A DNA stretch of 64,000 nucleotides from Lytechinus variegatus (GCF_018143015.1 NC_054756.1:19179361-19243360), one strand, 5' to 3'; positions 1 to 12,707 are shown, numbered from the stretch's first letter. The notes: a model not told the origin generated them from the letters alone. Numbers and translations: made by a program.

Positions 1-530
1 TGTTGTTCTTTTGTTTTTTGCTTGACAATTTTTTTCGCGGATGAAATATCCTCGAAAAAATTTGCCCCCCTTTTGTAAAATCCTAGGTACGCCAGTGAAA
101 GGGACATTGTCATGATCACTGGCAAAAAGTCCCATGGGTACCGTTTTATATAGACTAGCGACAAAACAATACATAACTTCTTTATCAAATTCACTATCAG
201 CCATTCAAACCGAATGAGTTCAGTAGCTTTAAGCTGTTTTCTTTTGGCAAAATAGTTGTTGCAAGCAGTTTTATGAAATGGCCCCCTGGTTATTTTGTTG
301 AAGGTGAATTAATCATGAGAAATTATGTCATAACTATTGCTGTTAAAATCCATGTTTAGCTTCAGAATAGGGTTAAAATGTTCATTATTATTTTTCTTCA
401 GTCATCCGTACAGATCGAAAATTTACGCACTAGTCAATTTACATGCGAGGGTGTACGTGTGTGCATACAGTTGAAACCAAAAGTTTACAAGTTTCAATAA
501 AATGTGTGCGTTGCCAAACATCGCAAAATA

Positions 531-1114
531 AAAGGGGAATTGAACCTTTAGAACAAGTAGGCGTGTGTCGAAACAGGAAAATCAAAGAATAAGAACAAAG
601 AAAGTTTGGGAAAATCGGACAAATAATGAGAAAGTTATTAGCATTTGAATATTGCAATCACTAATGCTATGGAGAATCTCCCATTGGCAATGCGACAAGG
701 ATTTGTGATGTCACATGTGAACAACTTTCCCTTCGATGGACTATAAAATACCCTCTATATGTCTCTTTTTTGGTTTTTTCTTATTATGATACAAACTCTT
801 TATCCATGATGTATTCTTTAAAAATCTGTATTGCATGCCCTCCTCTAGAAAGAACACATGATCTACTGATAGATGTGATAAAAGAGGCAATTTAAGTGAA
901 ATATATAGTGGGGAGAGTTGTTTACAAGTGATATCACACACCTTTGTCGCATTGTCAATTTGAGGATCTCCTTAGCATTAGTGATCGCGATATTCAAATG
1001 CTCATAACTTTCTCAATATTTGTCCGATTTTTCTCAAACTTTTGTTGATCTGTTTCTTTGATTTTTCTTTGTTCACACAAGCTATCTTGTTCCAAAGGTT
1101 TCATTCTCCTTTAG
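531..1114. mobile_element. Palindromic MITE
   Basis: The arms 531-725 and about 915-1114 are inverted copies: GAACCTTTAGAACAAGTAG against the complement of CTATCTTGTTCCAAAGGTT, and GCATTTGAATATTGCAATCA against the complement of GTGATCGCGATATTCAAATG. The spacer has no coding signal. Confidence 0.7.
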
Positions 1115-1940
1115 CTATATCTTCAGAAGTATAAATACTACCATGACGAATTTGGTGTCAAATGAAATAGCTTATTAAGCTCTTATTATCATTTGTTTGG
1201 CGTCAACTGTGCCTGAGAGGCGAAAAGCGAACTTAATCACTATGATCCACAGGTCTCTCCTCCCGATATAACTGATTGGGGGGATGTAGGTGGACCACTG
1301 CACCGGGGTTTCCCCTACTCTTATACGAACAGTGCAGTAGGTTTTTAACGTGCAGAGGTGGTGACTCTCCTCTGCACGGGGCCTCCATTAAACGTCCTAT
1401 CCGAGGGACGGAGTGTTTTCCATTGTAACATAGCCTGCATCTATGAAACACGGGAGAGACGTTTACACACAACGCACTGGCTTCAGTCATCCCCCCCCCC
1501 CCCTCTTTCTCTCTCTCTTTCTCATGATTGGATTAGAGTATATTTCAGGAAGAATTTTCCAAGAAGAAAAAAAAAAGTTTGTGCCAAATGTACATATTTT
1601 TATTGTATTTTCAAACATCGTTTCATGGAAATATATTTATGTCAACTTTATGAATTATATTGCATTTTCTATTATGATTTGTCATCACTGAACAAAAAAG
1701 TGTAATCTGAAATGTTTGTCAAGTTTTTATTTTCAATTTGTCTAAAATATGAAGATTTTTTTTGGGGGGATAAATGACACCTAAATATTTTTCAGCTCCG
1801 ATGACAAAGCAATCGGGGGCATATCAAATTCGTCATGATAGCACCCATATTTCATAAGACAGTAAATGTTATGGTGTTTTGCAAGTGTCAAATTTTCCTT
1901 GAATTTCCTGGGGGTATGTAAATTTCTGGCCTCAACTTAC

Positions 1941-2010
1941 TCACCCCCCTCCCTCCATCCCCCCCCCCCCTCTCTCTCTCTCTCTATATATATGTATATA
2001 CATATACAAT
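1941..2010. repeat. C-rich, (CT)n and (TA)n low complexity
   Basis: A run of C, then CT dinucleotides, then TA dinucleotides; simple sequence only. Confidence 0.85.
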
Positions 2011-2544
2011 GTATGTGTGAGTGTTAGGATAGATAATTATGAAGTACCAGCACAATATCGAAGGGCCAATAGCCTTGGCCCTTGGGTTAAACGAGCAATT
2101 AATTTCCTCTCTGTACCACACAATGGTCTATTTCAAAGTTTTAGGAATAAACGTGATTTTAATTAGATATCTTGTAGATATCATCGCGCAAAATGCTGAA
2201 AATTTCATCAAAATCGGATAACGAATGAGAAAGTTACAGAATTTTAAAGTTTTTTTAACATATTCAATAAGGAATACGAGTTTACTGTTTTTACAAGGTT
2301 TAATATCTTAGCAATGTTTTATGAAAAAAAAGTTATAATGTGCCGTGTTTAGTTTGTATGTACATGCGAACCTCTGTATTTGGTTGTAAGGGGGTAACCC
2401 ATATAATACTGTTACCTTTGTTATCCCCCACTGCTTGATACATGCTGGTTTGTACACCTTTTTTTTAAATTCAAATTAATGTGAACTTCAATAAATTCAA
2501 TTTAATGATTTATGTACGCTCTCATGAATATTCATTAGCTTGGC

Positions 2545-2705
2545 TGATGGATCCGCCAGAACAACTACCCCCACCGACAGACAACTATCCTCCGGAAAAA
2601 TACCACGGACAACTAATATCTTAGGACAACTACCATGAAGGCAGTACTGACAGACGACTACCTTCCAGGACAATTAGCCCTAATAACCATTCGAAGGACA
2701 ACTTT
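2545..2705 (+). repeat. Degenerate tandem repeat of GACAACTACC-type motif
   Basis: The motif [GC]ACAACTA[CT]C recurs about every 15-30 bases (GAACAACTACC, AGACAACTATCC, GGACAACTAATA, GGACAACTACC, GACGACTACC, GGACAATTAGCC). It resembles the units of foldback elements elsewhere in the window but has no inverted partner here. Confidence 0.6.
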
Positions 2706-3260
2706 CTCATCTTATTCTTTCTCTTTCATGAAATCATGCGTAGAACCGTTTCACATATAGTAAAGAAAAGGCAAAAAAAATTACTACTTTTTTTCATTCC
2801 TTATCCGATTTGGATGAAAATTTCAGTGTTTTAATTGTTTGATCTTACTTTCTCCGTTCAATTCATAAAATTTTCAGCCTGGGGTGGCCTTTTATTTTAA
2901 AATATCATAACTTTCTTGTCACTCGTATTATGAAATTGTCACTGCTTTGTTATCTGGTTTTATCCGTGCAAATCAGTTTATCATAAGCCTGAAGCAGCCC
3001 TTTGATATATGGGAAAAGAAAGATTTAGCGGTGTCTCATAGGTATCTCGCAGACTAATGAGAAACATATGACGCCATTTCAGGGGTTCTTAAAATCATCA
3101 TGGGGAATGAAAAGAGTGCTTTAAAGAATGACAACTTATCTGATGAATGGTAACTACAACTCATTAACACAAAAAACGGTGCCTTTTAAGATGAAACTGA
3201 GGACACTGAACACCAGTCCTGAAAATTAAAGGAGCATTTCCCCCATTGCCCCTGCCCTCG

Positions 3261-3748
3261 GATAGCTGCCCCTGCATTTACGCACTGCTTGAACAATGAA
3301 AAATATAGTATTGCTAGAAAAAAATAAAAGCGTTTACCAAAAGATAAGTTGCAAGGTGGCATGGACCATACTCGTAGATGGACGCACTAATTTGAAGGAT
3401 AAGCTTAAGTGCCTCGCTCGTCAGGGGAGAATTTTTTCAATTTTTTCAGTACTGTTACGAAACTGATTTTTTATTAAGTCACGATAAATGCCTTAATTGC
3501 TTAAACAAATTAAGGCATTTATCGTGACTTAATAAAAAATAAGTTTCGTAACAGTACTGAAAAAATTGAAAAAAATTCTCCCCTGACGAGCGAGACACTT
3601 AAGCTTATCCTTCAAATTAGTGCGTCCATCTACGAGTATGGTCCATGCAACCTTGCAACTTATCTTTTGGTAAACGCTTTCACTTTTTTTTCTAGCAATA
3701 CTATATTTTTCATTGTTCAAGCAGTGCGTAAATGCAGGGGCAGCTATC
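3261..3748. repeat. Near-perfect 240-base-arm palindrome
   Basis: Arms 3261-3498 and 3508-3748 are almost exact inverted copies around a 9-base loop, beginning GATAGCTGCCCCTGCATTTA and meeting at CCTTAATT / AATTAAGG. Only a handful of substitutions and small indels separate the arms. No coding signal. Confidence 0.9.
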
Positions 3749-4548
3749 ATAAACTTTATTTTTCATCTTCAAGTAGTAATTTTGTTACTTAAAGGGCCGG
3801 TCGGGGGCACTTGCATGGGTGCAGGCCAAAAAAAAATCGCCTTCCCTCGCTTCCTGGGCTCCATAGGGATTAAACACCCCCACCCGTCGATCTGCTACAG
3901 AAATCTGTACATGTAGCTCAAAATGATTTATAAATATATATTCTTTGACGGAATAGCTCAATACGGCAGGACAGAAAATGTTTTCGGATCGTCGGATTGA
4001 TTGCAGCGAAGAAGAATATATGCACATAGTTTCTGCGCTATATAAATCAGTATATATTATTTATTATTTTTATTATTAACTGTGATTTGCATGTAGGCCG
4101 ATTATAGCTCATGATCATTCACACGCTGTTGACGAACTGCATTTATTCGTCTGCTTTTATGTTGAAACCTCTCTTTTGAAGAGAAGCAACGAACCGTTGC
4201 AATTGTCATTCCTTACTTTTTCATATACCACAAATAGTGGGTGTAGCTTTTCAATAGCGCATTCATCCAGTGTGTTGTCGAAATGGTATTTAAAATGGCC
4301 TCAGTTTGCTAGGACGCTTGAACCCCACCTAAACTTTCCAGGTTCATGCAAATTATAATGACAATCAGGCCTTTGTAAACGCAATAAATCGGAGTAGTGT
4401 ATACTTGTTTATTCGGGATCCAGAGTAGAGGATTACGCTACTGTATTTCTAATATTGGAAAGCGGTAAGTTTCATTAAACATGTCTTCACAAAGCGATTG
4501 GAAATCTGTATGGCCTATGTGCGTGATAATTTTTAGCAAACATGTACA

Positions 4549-4806
4549 TGGAATAAACTGCCTAATAATCTGAGGGCCATCACATGTACTTCCACCTTTC
4601 TCAAATCTTTAAAAACGTACTTGTTCTCATGTTAGATTATTTGGTTTAGGATAGGTATGTTGCAATGTTTTGTTAATCTTTCATTTAGTTTTTATGTATT
4701 TTATTCTAAGTATACCTGTATAAGATTTAATTACCTCCTCTGTAAAGCGCATAGAACTTCTGTAGAATATTATGCGCTATATAAGCATCTACTATTATTA
4801 TTATTA
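4549..4806 (+). mobile_element. LINE 3' end remnant
   Basis: An isolated 28-codon stretch reads WNKLPNNLRAITCTSTFLKS then LKTYLFSC and stop, which is the typical last segment of a non-LTR ORF2. It is followed by GCGCTATATAAG and an ATT-type tail at 4790-4806. The rest of the element is absent. Confidence 0.65.
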
Positions 4807-5247
4807 TGTTTAAGTCAGATATGATTAGTTTCATGCGGGACCGTCTTGTTATTAAGCTAATAAGGCTCGAACCTCTGTATCAATCTGTATATAGCTTTCC
4901 TCGTGTAACTTGGATTACAAGCGCCCAATATAGGCCAATGATTTGGCGAATATTATTCATGAATTGGCCAGCTTGTCTGTCTCGTGCCTCATAATACCGA
5001 GTGAAATGCGGAAAGTAGACTTTAAATATACGTGAGTTCAACTTTTCAATTGGACTATATGCCTTTATAGTTATCGTAATTTTAAACCAGATATATTTTT
5101 AAGTATAATTCAAGGAACTGAAAACAGGATTTTCATTCTATGAAAAAGAGGCATCGACCTAATACCCTTTTTATTCGCTCATAATGGTTGAGTCAAAGGG
5201 AAAACGTTGTTCAAGCTCATAAACTAATAATAATAATGAATATCAAT

Positions 5248-5250
<3 letters not shown>

Positions 5251-5280
<30 letters not shown>
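5251..5280. repeat. (TA)n microsatellite
   Basis: About 15 TA units directly abutting the SINE at 5281. Confidence 0.9.
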
Positions 5281-5282
<2 letters not shown>

Positions 5283-5580
5283 CGCTTAATACATCGGAAC
5301 CAAGCGATTTACAGATATGTTATTACCCCGGTCATCGGATTCAATTATAGTCATTCCCGCACACAATGTGTGCACATTCTCCACTCCCTGGGGAGCATTC
5401 CAGTCAATCGCCGATGAGGCGCACATAGAATGACTTTCACATTATATTTAGCATCTGGGTCGTGAGTGGGAAAGTGTGAATTAACGCCTTTCCAAAGGAC
5501 GCCAGCGACCGCGGTGGGATTCGAACACACGACCCTCTGTTTACGAGGCGAGAGTCAATACCACTACGGCTTCTACACAA
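5281..5580 (-). mobile_element. tRNA-derived SINE
   Basis: Read on the minus strand, the head is tRNA-like: an A-box-like AAGCCGTAGTGGTATTGAC and a B box GTGTTCGAATCCC near 5516-5530. A body of about 200 bases and an AT-rich tail at 5251-5280 follow. It lies just upstream of the small membrane-protein gene. Confidence 0.7.
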
Positions 5581-5692
5581 GTTATATAAAAAAATACATA
5601 GAAAAGTCAAAGCAGGTCGAAAATTCTCAAAGTATTTCTGAAATATCTAAGAAATTTAAGCGTTAAGTGATTTACCGTTTTGCTGTCATACC

Positions 5693-5699
5693 TATATAA
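5693..5699 (+). promoter_or_regulatory. TATA box of the small membrane-protein gene
   Basis: TATATAA lies 113 bases before the ATG at 5812, predicting a start site near 5725 and a leader of roughly 85 bases. A pyrimidine-rich TTTTAG at 5787-5792 could instead be a splice acceptor for an upstream leader exon. Confidence 0.5.
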
Positions 5700-5811
5700 C
5701 GTGAGGATATTCCTCGTCCCCTTTTGTCACTTACCCATCCCTCGTTGACAATTATTTTGTTACCATATCAGCCCATTTCTTTTTCATTTTAGAATTCAAT
5801 AGGCCTTCATC

Positions 5812-6539
5812 ATGAAGTTTTGGATGACGGTTCTTTCACTCTTGGTGACAATCGTTCCAGGTTTCGTTTCAGCCGAACCGCTAGAAAATATCAGTATGTA
5901 ACTTTTTATCACTCTACTTTTGTGTGTGGATGTGCATGTGGGTGTCTGAGAGTGCGTGCCGATGTGGGTGTGTAGTATTGGGCTAAGCTAAAACTTATTA
6001 ATTTGCTTTGTGGCAATAAGAAAAGAATACATTTAAACTTCTGACACTTTTTTCGATGAGAACGTCCCTTTGATCAAAATGTTTTGCTTTATTTTGACAG
6101 GTGCTCCATGCCAGTAAATTCTGCCGGGATTTTCTTATGGTAGCATATGCCCAATATCTCTAAGATAGTCTTCAGAAATTCGCAAAACTATACCAGAGTT
6201 TTGATGAAAACATTGCAAACATTATGCGTATAATGTGATTTAAAACGGGATCGATTCATATTTTTCATTTTTTAGTTGTTGAAATATTGTGGTCAGCTAT
6301 TACGAGGCTCTGTATTCCACTAGAAAAGAAAACATAAACATTGTGACTGATTATAACTCTCATCGTGTCTTTCTTTACCTACAGATAAGGAAGCCCTTGC
6401 CCTCATCATCATACCTCTATGTATGATCTTCTTCATGTTATATCTCTACACCAGTCAGGATGACGACGACAATGAAAACGAGGATGAAGACATTGAAAAC
6501 CCAGGGGAACTTGACTACGTCGAGAACACGCGTTTCTAA
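5812..6539 (+). CDS. Small acidic single-pass membrane protein (78 aa, two exons)
   Basis: Exons 5812-5893 and 6385-6539 join through GTATGT and a pyrimidine-rich CTACAG acceptor in phase 1, giving 78 codons plus TAA. Exon 1 encodes a signal peptide (MKFWMTVLSLLVTIVPGFVS, likely cut near FVSA) and a few ectodomain residues. Exon 2 begins NKEALALIIIPLCMIFFMLY, a clear membrane span, followed by a tail with DDDDNENEDEDIE that ends LDYVENTRF. Expected topology: a tiny extracellular segment and an acidic cytoplasmic tail. A TATA box lies at 5693 and AATAAA signals at 6582 and 6597. I do not recognise the family. A phase-1 junction directly after the signal peptide is typical of genes that gain symmetric extracellular-domain exons, and the CUB-like gene near 57494 uses it too. 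A further exon inside the 491-base intron was not seen. Confidence 0.72.
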
Positions 6540-6581
6540 AACCAAACAACTCTTTCAACTGTAAATATACTCAAGACACGC

Positions 6582-6602
6582 AATAAAACATTGTCAAATA
6601 AA
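6582..6602 (+). terminator. Tandem polyadenylation signals
   Basis: AATAAA occurs at 6582-6587 and again at 6597-6602, starting 43 bases after the stop codon of the 78-residue protein. Cleavage is expected around 6600-6625. Confidence 0.6.
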
Positions 6603-8517
6603 ACATGAGGGAACGGGCCCTGTGACCTTCACCGTGTCCACTTTCAGTTTAGAATATTTGTGTACCGAAGATGGGCTTTTTAAAATTCCTCCAATACTCT
6701 TAAAGGTATGGTCAAAGTAAAAGTTATCGGTTGGCAAATTGTGTCCGCCCGATAACAATGGTCATTATCAACCAGATTTTTGGTAGATTCTAGCCTTAAA
6801 AAAGAACTTGATTTTAACTTCTTTTGTCGGTCAGACACATACATATACAGACACGTACAGATTAGTTACTCTTACCAATATTTTTATGAATGAAGTCTCG
6901 TGGCACGCAAGGGAGAGGGGGCAGTTGCTCCTCCGAGATCTTTTCAGTCTTGGTAGAAAAAAATGAATAAATCGGATTTCTTATAGTTAAAAAAACAAAA
7001 GAACAAGTGGAGATATGACATATTCAATTTGCTCATTGAATATTCATGAATACTTGGCGAGATCTATTTCCCCGGAATATTGCAAAACTTTGAAATACCA
7101 CAACTTTGTTTGTCCTTGTCCGATTTTAATGATGTTTTCAGCGTTTTGGTTGTCTAATATTTCTTTATCTGTTTATATCATACTACTCTCAACCCGGAGC
7201 ATTTTTTTAACACCAGCAATTGGCTAGGCGTTTTGCTCACTCAGCTGACTATCAATGATTGTAATTTCGGTGAACTTTGAACAGCTATCACTTCGTTTCA
7301 GTTGTCAACAGTTTTAACATATTTGCAGATGGGTAAAAAAAATATATTCATGCCTGAGTACGGGTCATTTTCTTTTACCTATTTAAAGAGGATTGATGTT
7401 CTACTATAAGTTTTTATCCCCACTAACGATATGATTATAGAGATTCGATTGTGCAGGTTCACACTTAAAGGGATATTGATATTGATCCAATCTTCTGAAC
7501 AGGAATGTGAGTGGCTTGTCTGCGTTCCTAGCTATAATATTTACGCCTTGTTATAATCTTCACAACAAAATTCAAGTTCAATTACATGTATACACTGTAC
7601 ATTGATTTCAAGTGTATCATAAAATCTAACTACGGCGTTTCCAGTTTATAGTATTTACACGAGAAATATTCACCCATGTCCTATAAAACATATATCAATA
7701 TTGACATCTGGTTGTGTTCGTTTCCGGGTTGGTTTACCAAAACACACATATCGCTCCAATCCAAAGATGACAAAAAAAATCTATTCTGTAAAGAACCCTG
7801 AAATACTCAAAATATACATGATTGTATATGATCTACATGATTGTATGTCATCATTTTCTCATGTTTCATAGATTTGTATATGGTGTATGGAATTATAGTT
7901 TATTGTTACAAAGTGATATACTTTTTCTTTATAGCGCTAGATAAATTGAATCACAATTGATTTAACTAATTGCCATTGTATACGTAATCAAGAAATCTAT
8001 GCCTATCAACTTCTATGTGTCATGTAAGTATTTAGAATATGAATTGTTTGGACTAAACCAGGAGCCATGTGAGTGTGCCTGTTGGGGTGTGTGTGGGGGG
8101 GGGAGGGGTAATATAGAGCCCGATTTCACAATACCCCTATATCGACAATTGAATTTAAGAATCGCTGTAGAGAAGATGCTAACCTTTGAATTAACATTAT
8201 TGAATGGCTCAAAAATGAATCCTTACAGTAATAGACGGGCAAATGTTTCAGGGAATACCAATGCAAATGACAATAATAACAAAACACACACAAAAAAACT
8301 TAAGTTATGTTACGTTTTGGATATTCATGATGGTGCATATTGATATATTATTTGCTTAGAATATTGTATTGTATGATGTGTTTTTTAAGGAATACACTTG
8401 TATATACGAAGTGAATAAATTCTTATGTACTAAAGTCTCTTTTGCGGATCAGAAGTACGTCTCGAAATGAATAATTAGAACACATAGCGTGGACTGAAAG
8501 AAACAGACGGTTTATTT
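6603..8517. other. Intergenic, no gene seen
   Basis: AT-rich DNA without splice-linked ORFs. The 114-codon ORF at 7999-8343 has a G-run and Asn-rich low complexity and no homology that I recognise. The segment 7080-7170 resembles the inner part of MITEs seen elsewhere (GTCCGATTTTAATGATG). Confidence 0.5.
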
Positions 8518-8925
8518 CCACTTCGTCTAATTACGATTCATCCGATAGCCAACTCGTCTACTATCATTTGGTCTACCATTAGTTCGTCCACTCACCAGTT
8601 CGTCTAATTGCCTATTCGTCCACTCACCAGTTCGTCTAATAACCAGTTGGTCCAACAGTCATGTAGTCCATATACCATTTGGTCAAATAGGACTAAGTCA
8701 TGTTGTAAGTGTTAATTGTGCAAATTGAGTGTAAATGAAATGGATATTAGACCAACTGGTTGTGAAACAGATGGGCATAGACGAAATGGTGATTAGACGA
8801 AGTAATGATTGGACCAGATGGTTATTAGACCAAATGGTACTTAGAAGAAATGTTGGACAGAATGGCATTAGACCTAATGAAAGTAGACTGGCAGTAGACA
8901 AATTGGCAATTTACGAGGCAGAAAT
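8518..8925. mobile_element. Foldback element of degenerate short tandem motifs (TU-like)
   Basis: The left half is made of units such as AGTTCGTCTAAT and TTTGGTCTACCAT. The right half carries their complements (ATTAGACCAACTGG, ATTAGACGAAGTAA). The design, two inverted arms built of roughly 14-15-base tandem motifs, is that described for sea urchin TU elements. No ORF. Confidence 0.6.
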
Positions 8926-8938
8926 ACATTAAACAGAG

Positions 8939-9090
8939 AGTGGAAGAGAGAGAGAAAGAAAGAAAGAAAGAAAGAAAAGGAGAAAGAAAGAAAGAAAAGG
9001 AGAAAGAAAGAAAGAAAAAGAGAAAGAAAGAAAAAGGGAAAGAAAGAAAAAGAGAAAGAAAGAAAGAAAGAAAGAAAGGGAGGGGGAGAG
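8939..9090 (+). repeat. GAAA-rich microsatellite
   Basis: About 150 bases of purine-only GAAA/GAAAG tandem repeats. ORFs in every frame here (Lys/Arg/Glu-rich, or Phe/Leu/Ser-rich on the other strand) are artefacts of this composition. Confidence 0.95.
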
Positions 9091-9451
9091 ATGGAGATAC
9101 ACATAAAGAAAGAAAGACATATAGATCAATTGAAAGAGACGCACATAGAATAGGGAAGGACAGACGCATAAGGAGTGATAGAAAAAGGCATAGAGAAGAT
9201 GACAAGGACTGACGCAGACAGTGAGGATACAAAGTAAGAAGGTGATACCGACAGACAGAGGAGGTAAACAAAGAGTGAAAAAGAAAAGAATTGATGAGAT
9301 GTGGATAAATTACTAGAAAAACAAATCAAATCAAAACGAAGCCAAGTTAAAGTATGGGATGTTGATCTCACAAGAACTTTTACCCTGAGAATAAATAGCA
9401 TGAAAACATGGGAGTTGCAAATGAAATCATATCAGAAATTTATATTTGGAG

Positions 9452-9725
9452 TGTTGTGGCCCAGTGGATTAGTCTCCGGACTTTGAAACAGAGGGTCGTG
9501 GGTTCAAATCCCAGCCATGGCGTAATTTCCTTCAGCAAGAAATTCATTCACTGTGTGCTGCACTCGACCCAGGTGATGTAAATGGGAACCGGCAGGAAGT
9601 AATTCCTAAAAAAGATGTGTGCGCTTTAATCGGTTGACTAGCTTTGCCGGGGTAATAATAATAGCAGTGCCCTTTTAAAGCGCCATGAACACCGAAAGGT
9701 GGACCTATCCGCTATTTAAGTAGTC
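9452..9725 (+). mobile_element. tRNA-derived SINE
   Basis: The tRNA-like head has TGGCCCAGTGGATTAGTC (A box) and GGGTTCAAATCCC (B box, 9501-9513). The body contains GTGCTGCACTCGACCCAGG and the tail is ATT-rich. It is the same family as the copy at 14793-15050. Its tail carries the hairpin insertion at 9740-9900. Confidence 0.75.
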
Positions 9726-9739
9726 ACCATTATTATTAT

Positions 9740-9900
9740 AACATCTGAAGGTTTCCATGGCGAAGAAGAATAGTGTAGTAGGTTTCACGGTACACCATGT
9801 ATCTTTCTTGGGCAAGTGTTGGTCCTGAAATTGGGTGGTCCTTTTCAGGACCAACACTTGCCAAGAAAGATACATAGTGTACCGTGAAACCTACTACACT
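9740..9900. repeat. Hairpin insertion in a SINE tail, 14-base flanking duplication
   Basis: A 59-base arm (9772-9830) is followed by its complement (9843-9900) with only one mismatch and one indel. The block is flanked by ACCATTATTATTAT at 9726-9739 and 9901-9914, a likely target duplication in the SINE's ATT-rich tail. Confidence 0.8.
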
Positions 9901-12707
9901 ACCATTATTATTATTTCAAGTTCTCATTTATGCTGTAAATCTTCAGGAGAGTGCATAGAGCTATTACTCTATGGAGAGTTGTAAACACAATGGCATATAT
10001 AACACTGTCCAATGGGAGAGCCTTCTCGATTTTTTTTTACTCTGAGATATCTCAAATTAATCATCTAATGTTACACTAAACACAGACAAAAACTTTTTTT
10101 TCCCTTAAACAATGTGGTACAGTGATCTGCCACCTCAGAAAATTATAGACCAACAAGAATTTTTTTTTAGAGAATTACCTTCTCTAGCAGAGGCAAATTA
10201 TTCATATTCAATTCACCTCCATATTTGTTTCCCTTTCTTCTTTTATGTCATTTTTGATTTCCACAACAAGGTCAGCATGATTGTTGAGCAAGAGCACTTC
10301 AAATTAAAATGTCTAAATCAGGTTTTTGCCAAATGATTTGTCAAGGTTTGAAGACATGGGGCAAGAAAATGGATGGCACTCTTGCGTATTAGGCTTTAAA
10401 TATTTATTTCACTGTGTTCAGAATAAAAAGGCTTATAAATCAATCATTTCAAACTGTTTTTGTTTTTTTAATATTCATGAGCCAAAATCTTTCTTGATTT
10501 TACAAGGAATTTACTTTCAAATAAAGAAGAGGTAGTCTATTAGAAGTTTGAATTAATGATTGTGATCTATCTCTATGTCTGAGACGAACTGTACAAGAAG
10601 AAAAACAAACGTAGAGAGCGCATTTCTTGTATCTAACTGCAGTATATGTATTTTATTTCCGGAACAAATTATATATCAGATCCGAATTTATATAATATAT
10701 ATATAGTTACATAGATGTACAATATACACAAACGATACTAGTCTAGAAATAAACCAAATTACAGATCGTACATGTATATCAAGCATTATGTCAGAAATCC
10801 ATACACAAAGCGAATGTACATTTAAGTCATCTGCCATGATATACTCACAAATTATTCTGTACATTTTAACAGACTAATTTACACCAATTTAGGAATCATT
10901 CATTGATTGCTTTTGTGTTTTCAATATCTTTCAAAGCAAGGAAAGAAAAATATACTGTGAGTTGATTTAATACTGCTGGCAAACAATTCTTTCGGCTGTA
11001 TTTTCATCAGTTAAATTGCTATACTGACTTGATACAGTATTGACATATCACATTGTTAAAAAAAACAAGATTTAGCATTGTCCACTGTTCAAACAATGAA
11101 GATTTATCATCACTTTGTATGCTTTGTTAGAAAATGGAATATTCTGACAAGACTCTACTCCAGTGTTATCAAAAAAGGAAATAAGAAGACCTTGTGCATA
11201 CAGTTGTGTCAATCCATCTCTTCATTATATTTCCTTTCAATTTATTTTTTATTGGTCATTTCAAAGTGTGTATAAGTCATGCAACAAATATATCTTCAAA
11301 TAATTTATTCATTCTATACATAATGAGATTGACAACCCCTTCGACTCAATGAGGCAGATATTTTGTGGAGTCTGTATATGATCTTTAAAATATGAATCTG
11401 TCTTATTTTCTCATCAACATATTTGAGTTAAACAGGAAGAACAATAAATAACATCTTCATAACTTCTGTTTCTACAGTGAAATAGATGATACTGCTGTAT
11501 TTTAAAACAGTTTAATGGTTGGAAGCAATGAGAATGAGTGGCTAACATGGCAAAACTGTAAAAGTAATGAAATTGAATGATTTTGAACATCTATGCATTC
11601 AGAAAAGTCAAATTTACACCTCTATAAATTCAAATTTAATTGCTTGTTCTTTTTTTGTAACGCAAGATGTACGCGCAAGGCCTATTGTTAACTCAGAAGT
11701 CCATATATAGATTTATGTACCTATTAAGGATGTCCACTCAAAAGTTTTAACTCATTATAACATGAAATGAAATATCATACATGGAAAACACAATTTGTAC
11801 CAAAGATGTTGGTCTAAAAATTAACTATACATGTAAACCAGCAACAAGTTACAATTTGAGAGGCTAAAATAATAAATTGGGTCCCCAAGATATTGCCTTT
11901 AAAAATATACTCACTCAACAGGCATGGAATGGGTAGAAAAATATTGGACACAATATGTGTAATTTATTCATCCCTTTTGGACATGAAATATGCATTGATA
12001 ATACCTAGAACAGGCATTATATGGGCTCATAATAGTAAAAAAAATAAAGCTATTGTTAAAAGAGAGCCTTAAAACTATCTGTTAGTCTGCAAGTACGACT
12101 CAATTTTGACAATTCAACTAATAGACCAGTTCGTAGTTACTTCATGGACAATTTTGGTCAAATGACCTTTCATTTCTTTCAGGCAGATTTCAAGGCAAGA
12201 TATTATGTAAGCTTGCCTTACATAGAAGGATGAAGAAATTGAATAGACCAGGTGACTAGAATAGGACACCAATGAACACTTCATGAAGGCATTTGTCGCA
12301 TTCTTACTTTGAATGCATATCATAGCATGTTGCACAATATACTTGGCAAACTGTGAAATTCCAGTCGTGCGCATTGTTGTTTTTTGTGGATGTAATGAAC
12401 ACCACTATTCAAAAGAATATACGAATAATCAAGACATCAATGTTGGTGCTTATCTCATTAGATTTTAAACCACCATGTCACTTTAGTACAAATGACCTTC
12501 CTCTGTTCATGCGTAGAATCTTTTGATCATGCGAAGACAGGAACTACAAACTGGCTTATTACACATGTCTGGAGTGAAGACTAGACTCCAAACAATCTAT
12601 CAGTGGTAAAGGCAGCTGCAGTACACAATGAATCTAGTCTCAATACTTCAGACTCTGTTTAATGCACTATGCAAGTTGCAAAAACTTAAGGTCTGTGCCT
12701 GGAGACT

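Noticed and set aside
1233-1490. 85-codon minus-strand ORF overlapping a 115-codon plus-strand ORF
   Set aside because: Overlapping frames in unremarkable sequence next to a poly-C/CT tract, with no homology; probably repeat debris.
7999-8343. 114-codon plus-strand ORF
   Set aside because: G-run and Asn-rich low complexity, no splice partners, no recognisable domain.
8940-9271. Lys/Arg/Glu-rich ORF on the plus strand and Phe/Leu/Ser-rich ORFs on the minus strand
   Set aside because: Pure products of the GAAA microsatellite; no domain, splice site or promoter pattern.
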